This document shows positions 1 through 8,732 of a stretch of DNA of 12,691 bases, piece after piece. The position numbers were made by a program, and so were the translations under genes. The DNA is from Conidiobolus incongruus B7586 (lineage: Eukaryota > Entomophthoromycota > Entomophthoromycetes > Entomophthorales > Conidiobolaceae). Below the pieces are notes generated by a model. That model saw only the letters and a program-made list of their open reading frames with translations. It had not been told where the DNA came from and ran no database searches. The number at the start of each line of letters is the position of its first letter. Position 1 is the first letter of the stretch. The DNA is taken from NCBI GenBank assembly GCA_000697335.1, contig JNEM01015211.1, positions 1 through 12,691 on the forward strand, given 5' to 3'.

Positions 1-1821
1 AATTTAATATAATTCATATTATTTTAGTTATAATATACTATTAATTTATAAATACTATTGATATATTATATAATTATTTAATTATAATTTAAATAATTTT
101 TTTATAATTATTTGATTATAGTTGAATAATTTGATTAAAAATATATAATTTAAATAAATTTAATATCTTAAATTATTTAATTGCAAATTACTTAAAAATA
201 ACTTTTATTTAAAATTTATTGTTTGGTTATCAAATATATCAATTTAATATATATTTAATAAGTAAACTTGTCATTAATCAATAAAATATAGATATTATTT
301 TAAAAAGTATAAAAGATAAATAATATTAAATAATGCAAGATTAATATATAATTATACTATGGATATTATATATATTTTTAAATTTAATTGAATTATTGAC
401 TATAATTATAAGAAAAGATATATTTACTTCTAATGAATATTATTAAATTGGTAAATTACCTTAAAAATAATAGCTAATTTTAAAGATATTAGCAAATAAG
501 TTATATAATTATTAATAGGATATATTAAATAATATTTTAATTGAAAAGTAATATCATTTTAAATAATATTATATCTTAATAAAATGTAAAATTAAAAATA
601 ATCACAATTGATGAATATAAGCAATAAAGATAATTGTAGAGTTTTATCAATCAGTTGTTTAATTGATTTTTACTATTATTCTAGTTTTTGTATCTTGATT
701 TTGCAATGACCTTTCTATTTAAATTATATTTTTGTATTTATTTAAATTATATTTTATAATAGTTATTATTTTTAGGTAATCTTGATTTTCCAAATATAAT
801 AATAAAAGAATAATTTTTTCCTTGATTTATTTGTATATTGAATCATTATATATATTTCAGAAATTATTTAACATTGATATAAAAATAAATATAAATTTTC
901 ATAATTGCTTCAATGAAATTGAATTCATATAAAGAAACCAAATGAAAAATAATCTGATGATTTTTCAAATTTTAATTAAATCAAAATTATTATTTCTTTT
1001 AATGACATTTAGTTGTGTAAATATTATTTACATTTATATATTTCATCAATATAAGGCATTCACCATTGATCTATATAAAGTAGTTATTATTCTTACATGT
1101 ATGTTTTATTTGGAAAATTAATAGAATAGTTGTCAATATTTAAGTAAAATTGTATTTATTGTTAATATCCTTTTATTTTTTTGTAGGATATTATCATGGT
1201 AAATGCAAAAAACCTTAAAATACATATTACAATAACAACTAAAACTTTGTTGAATCTTTTATTATCATCACAAATATTTTAGACAACATATTTAAATTTT
1301 GAAGATCATAGTAATACTTAATATTACATTTTCTTCATTTTTTACTTTTTGATATAAATTTACCGATATTTTATTAGGTTATTTGTAATATTTATCAAGC
1401 AAATCAATCAAAAAAATTTAATGTTATTCATATTTAAAACATGGATAAATTCAATTGGTTAATGGTCTAAATGCTATAAAACCAAATATAAACCTTTATT
1501 TAATTCAGGCATGTTTTACTAAAAATTCATTATCATTTAAATAACTGGTTATTGTATAGTTCAAGAATCCATATTTAATTGATTCTTTAAAATCAACAGA
1601 ATTTTGGATATTTTGAGAGATTTCTATTTTTGAAATTCAATACATCAATTCATTACAATAAAGAAATTATAATATAATATTGGAATTTTTATTAGGTTAA
1701 AACAAAGAAATGAAAATTTAAACTGTTTAATGATAATATCAATTCCAATTTAATCGGTAAACAATAATTACAACTTAACAAGCATTTGATAATAATTTTG
1801 AAACAATTAAACAGAAAAAAA
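1..1821. other. AT-rich intergenic region, no gene seen
   Basis: I see no coding region, tRNA or clear repeat in this stretch. It is overwhelmingly A and T on both strands, with stops in every frame and no recognisable protein motif. The right end should hold the 3' untranslated region of the minus-strand GCP2 gene. An AATAAA on the minus strand (plus-strand tttatt, 1688-1693) lies about 130 bases past that stop and could be its polyadenylation signal, but such hexamers are common in DNA of this composition. Confidence 0.6.
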
Positions 1822-4358
1822 TTATTCATAAATTTCATTAAAGTCCAACTTCACAGCTAAATTCATTAGAGACAAATGGCCTAAATCATTAATACTCAAC
1901 TTCTTCAAACTCTTAATAAACTGGGGCAAAGTGTGCAAAAATTGCTTCTCTAAATCAAAAATTGGGTCAAAATTCAACTGATCGTAATTCATGTTGAGTT
2001 CGTTGCGTTTCAATTTTGTCAATTGGTCGAATAAAGTATCATTAAGGTAGCGACTGAATTGCGTGATCATTTCAAGAAGTTGGTTGAGAGTGGCGAGAAT
2101 ATGGGGATACACTAACATCGATTGAATTAGGCATGTGTTTAAGAATTCGTCATGGTATTTCATGACATCGTCGGCGAATGTGACAGATTTCAGTTTTTCG
2201 TTCAATTTTATGGAATTGGGTTCGATCGTTTCAGATGTCAGATAATTTTCTAGCAACTGGACAAAGTTGAGCATTCTGTGTCTTAGTGACTGAATGGTAA
2301 CGAATTGTTTGGGGAGTTGGGTATTGCGGATGAGTTTGGCATAGTATACCCAACTGTCAATTAATTCCAACTCGCAGTATTTCACTTGGAAGAGTTGTCT
2401 GAATATTAATTGGTATTTGGAATGAGCTAATGGTGGAATAATAATAGATAATGGAGATGTGATATTGTATGAGAAACTGAGGGATTCATATCCTATAAAT
2501 CAATTATTATATTAATAACATTATTAAATTATAATTAAATATATGCAATGTTACCTAGCAATTTGGTGCCAACTGTTTGTTGATCGTCTCTAGAATCAGG
2601 GAATGCATCATACACTCTCGATCCAGTCAAAGGAATCTCCTGTGGTGTCAATTGAGGTGTATTTTCAAGGTATTTGATCAACAGTGGATCCTGTTTAAGA
2701 ACTCTTTTGACTTGGTCAATCAAACGAGTCTTCTTAAATTCAACACGAATATCCTCTCGATAGGGATCAAAAGCATTGACAGATGACGGATTTCTCAATG
2801 CTAAGTCCAACATGGATTGGATTTTTCTATGGTTGATTTTGGATCTTACTTTTTGTAAATCTTCTTGACACAAATCTATGAAATGGGTAATAAAGTCAGA
2901 TTGATCTAGTAAGAAGTAATGTTTAAGTGATCTAAATAAACATAAATATTAATCGTTTTTATACTAATATTTAATATATGTGTATTATTACAATAATCGA
3001 TCTAACAAATTTTCCTGCTGAAATATATAATTAAGTAGAGCTGTGTTAGCGTAAGAGTAGGCATGATCAATGGCTTTGATATAACTATATATCAATTGGT
3101 TAGGTAATAAATCAATAATATGAATTAAATTAAAACTTACTCAGGTGATTGAATCCTTCCCTTAGAAATTTCTGGCAACTGCTGCTCAATCGAAGTATCC
3201 AACCGAATGCCACAGCTCTTCAACAACAGTAAATGCTTGCCGCTAAGCCATATTTTATTCACCAAAGTATCCATAAATTTGGGAATTTTATTGGGATTAA
3301 AGTCGAAATCATCGGGATTGATCACTTCAGATGGATGTGGCTCTTCCTGGTTCTCAATTCGAGGAGACGAAGTATTTGCTTTGGCATTTTCGTTATCTTT
3401 CATAAAGACTATAAATTCAGAAAAGGGGTCGGTTAATTCTGCGCGATATATCCAGCTATATGTCATGGAAAGGTATGGGATTATGGCTTGAGATAGTAGA
3501 TATCCATATAGACTTTTAATTGTAGAAAATCTAAATCAAAGATGGTTAATATATTAAAGAATAGGCAACGAACAAATAAACTAACCCACTCATCTGAATC
3601 ATTTGCTCATAAAGATAATCCAAAACTTGACTACCCATCAGAGGTTCAGCTTGTTCATCGTCATTAAAACTCCTCGTGGTAAACTTGGACAGCAATTTGG
3701 TCAAATATTCCAAAATCAACAAATTAGAATTCAAATAATAGATTAATTGGGACAAATTGGTAATTTTTTTGGTTTTAACTTGAAATTCTAACTGGTTGAC
3801 CAAAAGATAATAATCTTGTAACAACTGCTGTACAGCTCCCGAAAGTGCATGATGAATTAAACCATACTTATATTGTGAAAACTTGTCGATGTAATTTTGG
3901 ATATAGTATCTATAGATCCCTCCCTTGGTAATCTGCTCCAAAATAGGGTGATATTTGACAGGTATTTGGGGACTCGTCAACAGTTCTGCGGTGAATGTAG
4001 TTTCATCAATATTAAACCCAATAAAATGGCCGTCTAGTCCTAGTAAAATATTTAGAACGTCCTCCAACAAGAGTAGAGTTTGATCAGGCTCCGAAAGTTC
4101 CGAAAAATCGAAATTTTCCAACTCGGAACTACGTAAATAAAAAGAAGATTTATCGGATATATTTGGCGATATTTCAGCAATAGAGTCTAAAGAATTATAA
4201 GTATATTATACTATAATAATATAATAATATTTACTATGCATATACAAATTGTTAAATAAGATCTTCTCTTGAAAAGTAAATTTTAACTCTTCAGCATTCG
4301 GTCGGAATTCTTTGAATTTATTTAAATCAAAATTATTTCTTTCATCGTTGTGATTCAT
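1822..4358 (-). CDS. Gamma-tubulin complex component 2 (GCP2/Spc97), six exons
   Basis: Subunit of the gamma-tubulin small complex, which nucleates microtubules at spindle pole bodies and other organising centres. I model exons at 4358-4235, 4186-3586, 3530-3141, 3084-2992, 2931-2555 and 2492-1822. The five introns are 48-62 bases, all GT...AG, and the joined frame gives 751 residues. The N-terminal GRIP1 region (about 80-395) shows LLLLEDVLNILLGLDGHFIG, YKYGLIHHAL, a long LL-rich helical stretch and WIYRAELTDPFSEF. The C-terminal GRIP2 region (about 395-745) shows LKHYFLLDQSDFITHFIDL, LDLALRNPSS, RHRMLNFVQLLENYL, DEFLNTCLIQSML and a C-terminal LDFNEIYE. The RHRMLNFVQ block and LDFN ending fit GCP2 better than GCP3. 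The animal protein is about 900 residues; this one has a shorter N-terminus and short C-terminus. The start is the first ATG of the opening exon. Homology spans every splice junction, so the model is firm; only the first exon is weakly supported. Confidence 0.93.
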
Positions 4359-4799
4359 TATTTATTATAATTGTTATTGTTATAATTATAACTAGGATTA
4401 TAATGATTAATTAAAAGAGAGAGATGTTGGATTAGAGTTGTTGTTTACATTTAATAAATGAAATTAACCCTTGTGATGTCATTGAATTTTGTAAATAATT
4501 TCAAAAATTTTAAGTTATGGTTTAATGTGAACAAAAATAAATTTTAAAAGTAACTTTTGCCATCAAAATTCATTGTTTGATATAGATCGATTTGGATAAT
4601 ATCATTCATTATTAGTAAATAAAGGTTAAAATGATATGAAAATTCAAAAAATGAAATAATATCATGGATCAATTTTTATTTTTTCAAACTTTGGCACATA
4701 TTCACATATAAGTCTATAAAAAAATATACAAAAAACTTTAATAAATAAAAACTGATATATTTAATTTATTTAAATGAAATAAAAAACTTTTAAATGAAT
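4359..4799. other. Intergenic region between AOS1 and GCP2
   Basis: This 441-base gap should hold the 3' end of the minus-strand AOS1 transcript and the promoter and leader of GCP2. No gene is visible. A purine run on the plus strand (aaaagagagagatg, 4413-4426) is a CT-rich tract on the GCP2 sense strand about 60 bases before its ATG, a common feature near fungal transcription starts. A minus-strand AATAAA (plus-strand tttatt, 4765-4770) lies 30 bases after the AOS1 stop and is a candidate polyadenylation signal. Confidence 0.5.
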
Positions 4800-6513
4800 T
4801 TATGCAATTAAATGACTGATATTGGAGGGAGGACCGTCGTCTTCATCATCGTCATCGTCATCATCGTATTCGCTATCGCCGTCTTCGCCCTGCTCACCAT
4901 TCACCATACCAGATCCCGACTGGAATCCTCCAATGAGTTGGTGAATAGGGGAGGGTATTTTGATTGTATATTCCCTCAATTCTTTGATCTCTTCCTCTTC
5001 GGGCAGTGGGATGCATTGGTGTACAATGCCTATATCTTACAATGAAATTAATATGGATTGAAATATTACATTTTTTGAAAAAACTTACTTTGCATAGCAT
5101 CCATACAGAAAATATTGTAGATAGGACGATCTTTACCCGATAATACTTTGAGAACTTCTTGCGACATAACACCTCCTAAGATGGAACACACTGGAAGTAA
5201 TTCACCTTGGCCAAACTTCATCACTTCTCTAAAACAATTAAATTGGTTAATATCCAGTATATATTGAACTAATAACGGATTTTTACTTGACCAAAGAATC
5301 GGGAAGTAATCGTTTAGTGAGTTCACCCATTAAACAATCTGTAATTTCGAACATCTGTTCGAATAACTCTTCCCTGAGTCGAATCATATAAGTGTAATCT
5401 AAGGAAGTTCTGGGTGGGCGATTGTATAGCGATTCAAAGGTTAAAATAACTAAAATATAAAATTAATATCAAACGAAATTGAATATAATTAATTGATGAA
5501 TTACGTCTGATAACCATATAAGTAGAAGAGAGCTCCTTAGTAATATTTTTAATCATGCCACGATAGCATTTCGCCATCAAATGGTTCATATGACAGTAAT
5601 GATCGTTAAAACGAGTTTTAACTGTAGATTCTCCAGCGGGTGTTTTAATCTTTTTTTCTCTAAAATTAAAATTAATCACTGGTATTTATTAATATAATAT
5701 ATATACAACTTACTCAATATATTCATGGTTCAAAAGATCATTAAAACAATAGCCGTAAAAACCGTAAGTTTGACCACAAATAAATTTAACATTAGCAGCT
5801 CTACAATTCATGTTATATGTACACTAAATCATCTGGTTAAAAATCAACTATTAATATGTAATTATCAATAAATATTACAATTTCTTCAAAGGTAGAGCCC
5901 GTACAAACGACCAAATCGAACTGTTCGAAGTAATCCTTTTGAAATTGTGTCTCTGGGATTCTTGAACAAAATAATACTACTTGAGGATTTAAATGACGTA
6001 AATATTTAACACAAATTAAAGTTCTCTAAACCCCAATCAATATATATTTCACCTTGTACTTTTATAGAATTTACCTCTTGTCCAATATCCTCAACCTGAA
6101 AGTAATAATTACTTGACAAACTTTCAAAATCTACTTTGCCACTATCCGCAATAGTAATTTGACCAACTCCTGCCAATACTAAATTTTTTAAAACTTCGAG
6201 ACCTAGACCTCCTGTGCCTATGACTAATATGTTGGAATTGCGTAATCTATAGAATTGAGTTAATATTTAAAAAAAATTAGTGTTATATGATTTACCTATT
6301 CTGAGCTTCCATGCCCCAAACTCTAATTTGACGATCGTAAATTTCCGCCTCTTCATTAGTAATGTTGTTGGTGGGAGTTATGGGTTCGTTCTCATTTTCG
6401 TTAAGATTAGTACTTTGTTGTTGAGTTTCTTCAACGTTATTATTATTAGTGCTGCTAGAAGTGGGTTCTACTTCCATCATAATTATATTGTCATCACTTC
6501 CTAACGCGGTCAT
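4800..6513 (-). CDS. SUMO-activating enzyme subunit AOS1/SAE1, eight exons
   Basis: Non-catalytic half of the SUMO E1 enzyme. It pairs with UBA2 to adenylate SUMO in the nucleus. Exons: 6513-6296, 6246-6075, 6025-5879, 5823-5714, 5659-5505, 5449-5287, 5228-5089 and 5035 (or 5029)-4800; introns are about 49-58 bases. The joined frame gives 446 residues (444 with the other last acceptor). Residues 1-50 are a low-complexity N/Q/S/E leader. Then come the family signature EEAEIYDRQIRVWGMEAQNR (54-73), the nucleotide-binding loop GTGGLG, VLKNLVLAGV, LNPQV, and later GELLPVCSILGGVMSQEVLK with FCMDAMQ, the usual end of the fold. No E1 catalytic cysteine domain is present, as expected for AOS1. Yeast and human homologues have about 346 residues. 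The excess is the N-terminal leader plus a roughly 75-residue acidic tail containing DDDDDDDEDD. ULA1, the NEDD8 counterpart, fits less well because of the RQIRVWGMEAQ motif. Confidence 0.93.
4835..4866. repeat. GAY-type trinucleotide run in the AOS1 tail
   Basis: Imperfect cgt/cat/ctt triplets on the plus strand read on the minus strand as GAC/GAT/GAA codons, giving the poly-aspartate run of the AOS1 C-terminus. Synonymous GAC and GAT alternate, so this is not a pure microsatellite. That mixture fits selection for, or tolerance of, an acidic tract. Confidence 0.75.
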
Positions 6514-7695
6514 TTTTAGAAATTTGTTTAATAATTTTGATGTATATTAGTTTGTGGTTAGATTTTAAGTATATAAAAATAAATAAATATTTATTTGAAT
6601 ATCAGTCAATAGTTATGATACAAAAAATTTTAAAATTTTTAAGTTATAATAATAAAATGAAAAATACTAATGGAATTTTTAATTCAAAACAAAATTTTCC
6701 TTTTAATAATAATTTTCTATTACAAATTCATTCTATATTATGTTTATATTGCATACATATTTAAATTCTTATGGGATTTAATTAATTGATAAGATTTGAG
6801 TAAATAATCCAATATCTTATCAGTTAATTTCAGGTTTGACTCTATTATCAGAGATTTGCAAAATTGATAGTGTTGAAGGTCAACTTTCTTATTATATTAT
6901 TTAGATTATCATCTCAAATTAGGGTTCATGAAATATTTTCAAAGTATTTTAATATTTGTATTGTATTATTATACTATAATGATTTTGATATTATAGATTG
7001 TATTTCAATAATGCTAAATATTGAAATATCATTAATTAATCTCTTATCAATCAAATTATCAAAATTCTCACCACAAATCAATGCTATCAATCAATTTACC
7101 ATTCAATAAATATTTATTTAAGCAAAATTTAAAGTCTTAGTCAACCTCAAATGAAATAATTATTTCAATCTACTATTTAAATGACTCTACTCCTGTCTAA
7201 TAATTATGTTATTTCGTATATGAATTATAATCAAACAGAGTAACTTTAGATATAATTTGATTATTCAACAAAATTTGAAAATTATACAATAATTTATATT
7301 CTTTTGAAATGAATTGGTAATTTTATAATTAATGCAAATTATAATTTTGTAAGCTATTAGCTAAAATTCTGAATGTTTTTTATTGTATGTGTTATTTCTA
7401 TAATTATTCAATTAAAATTATAATATTATTTGAATAATAAAAAATTATTAAGAATTTATATGTATATGAAAAAATATAGTAATAATTAGTAAGTTGATAA
7501 AAACAAAGAAAATAATGATGAATGTTTAAAAAAATAAGTAAAAAATAAATTAAATAAAATAAAATTGATTTAATATTAAATAAAAAGTATTGTACAAATA
7601 TAGTTAAATTGTTAAGAAATAAAAAGAATTAATATATAGAATTGTAAAAAAATTTTAATGTCGAAATATTAATAATTCATTAACGAAATGGATAA
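6514..7695. other. AT-rich intergenic region, no gene seen
   Basis: This stretch should contain the promoter of AOS1 at its left end and the upstream flank of the tRNA gene at its right end. The open frames here are short, rich in I, L, N, F and K, and match nothing I recognise; they are what this base composition gives by chance. The one ordered structure I see is the hairpin listed at 6780-6829. Confidence 0.6.
6780..6829. repeat. 16-bp inverted repeat with 18-base loop
   Basis: The left arm (6780-6795, AATTAATTGATAAGAT) and right arm (6814-6829, ATCTTATCAGTTAATT) are reverse complements at 15 of 16 positions. The one exception would be a U-G pair in plus-strand RNA. The loop is 18 bases. 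Each arm carries GATAAG, the core bound by fungal GATA factors, in opposite orientations. It could be a cruciform-forming palindrome, a remnant of a small inverted-repeat element or an RNA hairpin; nothing in the sequence decides between them. It lies about 270 bases upstream of the AOS1 start. Confidence 0.6.
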
Positions 7696-7790
7696 GCTCC
7701 TATAGCAAAGTGGTTAATGCGTCGTGCTTATAAGTGAACAACTTATACTGGGACACGCGAAGGTCACGGGTTCGAACCCCGTTGGGAGCA
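7696..7790 (+). tRNA. tRNA-Ile (anticodon UAU) with a 22-base intron
   Basis: Decodes AUA. The acceptor stem pairs 7696-7702 (GCTCCTA) with 7783-7789 (TGGGAGC), with A73 at 7790. The D arm spans 7705-7720 with GG at 7712-7713. The anticodon stem is 7722-7726 with 7756-7760. The T arm is ACGGG, loop TTCGAAC, then CCCGT (7766-7782). The anticodon TAT sits at 7729-7731, and the intron follows base 37 at 7733-7754. Bases 7729-7735 (TATAAGT) and 7741-7747 (ACTTATA) are perfect reverse complements around a 5-base loop, so the unspliced anticodon is fully paired with the intron. The spliced tRNA is 73 bases with a normal 5-base variable loop. A and B box promoters are intact. The genomic sequence has no CCA, as usual in eukaryotes. 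tRNA-Ile(UAU) genes carry introns in many fungi and animals. Confidence 0.96.
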
Positions 7791-7796
7791 GTTCAA

Positions 7797-7808
7797 TTTT
7801 TAATTTTT
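7797..7808 (+). terminator. RNA polymerase III terminator after the tRNA
   Basis: Two runs of five T (7797-7801 and 7804-7808), separated by AA, start six bases after the tRNA gene. This is the normal termination signal for RNA polymerase III. Confidence 0.75.
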
Positions 7809-7846
7809 ATATTTTAATTTAGATTCAATATTTTAATTATTTTCCT

Positions 7847-7852
7847 TTTATT
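7847..7852 (-). terminator. Candidate polyadenylation signal of sulfiredoxin
   Basis: Plus-strand TTTATT reads AATAAA on the minus strand, 22 bases after the sulfiredoxin stop. Little room remains before the tRNA gene at 7790, so a short 3' untranslated region is expected. The hexamer is weak evidence in DNA of this composition. Confidence 0.4.
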
Positions 7853-7873
7853 CTTCTAAATATTAACAAAATA

Positions 7874-8251
7874 TTACATCTTTAAAAATGGGTTAGACCC
7901 TCCCAAATAGGTATTTAAAAATTTAGCGTCCACTGTTCTAATTCTAGCACGTATTGTTTCCTTATTCAATTTTTTGTGAGCTGCCCACCTGTGGCAACCT
8001 CCAAAAGCAAAATAATAATTTTGACCTTTGTGTTGGACTTCCAGGACGTCAATTGGTGGGAATTCGTCAGCTTTCTAAATAAAAGTAGGGTCAATATGAG
8101 ATTCGTACTATATAAAGTTGGAAATTACTTTTAAATCTTCTACGAACTGATTAACTTTGGCTTCGTCTAAAACACTCGGAATAGGTCTGTTAACTACAGA
8201 TAGTGGGATATTGTAAATAGTTTCGTCTTGAGGTTTGTGAACGTCAGGCAT
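7874..8251 (-). CDS. Sulfiredoxin (peroxiredoxin sulfinic acid reductase)
   Basis: ATP-dependent enzyme that reduces the over-oxidised sulfinic-acid cysteine of typical 2-Cys peroxiredoxins back to an active form. Two exons (8251-8129 and 8074-7874) flank a 54-base intron that falls between codons, with GTAATT donor and TTTAG acceptor. The product is 107 residues, covering the whole domain; yeast and human proteins have 127 and 137. It begins with ETIYNIPLSVVNRPIPSVLD (about 10-29), the family's first conserved block including the substrate-binding arginine. FPPIDVLEV follows the intron, then FGGCHRWAAH with the catalytic cysteine at residue 68 next to H69 and R70, and a C-terminal TYLGGSNP. 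No targeting signal is visible, so cytosolic action is likely. It is divergent from the glutathione transferase gene, and its transcript points at the tRNA gene 83 bases downstream. The identification is firm. Confidence 0.96.
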
Positions 8252-8732
8252 CTTATTTTTTCTTTTTAAATGTTAATAAATATTTATTAAAATTGAGTTG
8301 GTTTATTTTCTTTTTATACTTTAAGACTGTTGATTGGATTATTAATAATATGATGTCATAGGATGGTTTTTAAGCCTGAAGGATTGAAAAAGATCACACC
8401 AATTTTTGAGATTTAGAAATTTGCAAGATTTAAAATAGATTAGAGGCGAAATAACAGGATTTTTAATAATATATGAACCTAGCAAAATAAGCTAATAGTT
8501 AATTCTTGAAACTTGAGCAAATATATCCAATACTAAAGATACTAACTAAGAGCATTATTTCAGTTCTGTCAAAATAAACAAACAATTTATTACAAATAAT
8601 GTTTCCATAAAATATAAGGAACTTGCCATTTTAGGCAATCAAATTAGGTATAAATAAGGATCTTGTTGATCGAGTTACACTTATCCTTTGAACAAAATAA
8701 ACAATTAATCAATTTGATAAATTAATAGAATA
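8252..8732. promoter_or_regulatory. Shared divergent promoter of sulfiredoxin and the GST gene
   Basis: This 481-base region separates two start codons pointing away from each other, so it must hold both promoters. For the plus-strand gene, TATAAATA at 8649-8656 ends 77 bases before the ATG. CCAAT occurs at 8399-8403 and 8527-8531 on the plus strand and at 8333-8337 on the minus strand (plus ATTGG), about 80 bases upstream of the sulfiredoxin start. TGATGTCA at 8351-8358 is one base from a bZIP/CRE palindrome. TTGCC at 8623-8627 and GGCAA at 8634-8638 form an inverted repeat just before the TATA box. I see no exact Yap1-type TTACTAA or TTAGTAA site. Individual site calls are guesses; the shared-region arrangement is directly seen. 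Confidence 0.6.

Noticed and set aside
3207-3491. Plus-strand open frames over the GCP2 exons
   Set aside because: They are antisense shadows of a well-supported minus-strand exon with clear GCP2 homology.
4812-5045. A plus-strand frame with a strongly hydrophobic start
   Set aside because: It is the antisense of the AOS1 acidic tail: GAY codons read backwards give I/V/F codons. The minus-strand reading joins in frame to AOS1.
6537-6764. A 75-codon plus-strand open frame upstream of AOS1
   Set aside because: Its composition is that of random AT-rich DNA (K, N, F, I, Y), with no family resemblance.
6864-7109. An 81-codon plus-strand open frame
   Set aside because: It starts with TTG, is made mostly of I, L, N, S and F, and lies in AT-rich intergenic DNA with no recognisable motif. 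This is expected by chance.
8363-8416. A 17-residue open frame (MVFKPEGLKK...) between sulfiredoxin and the GST gene
   Set aside because: It is short and lies about 290 bases before the probable TATA box of the GST gene, so it is unlikely to be in the transcript. I see no homologue.
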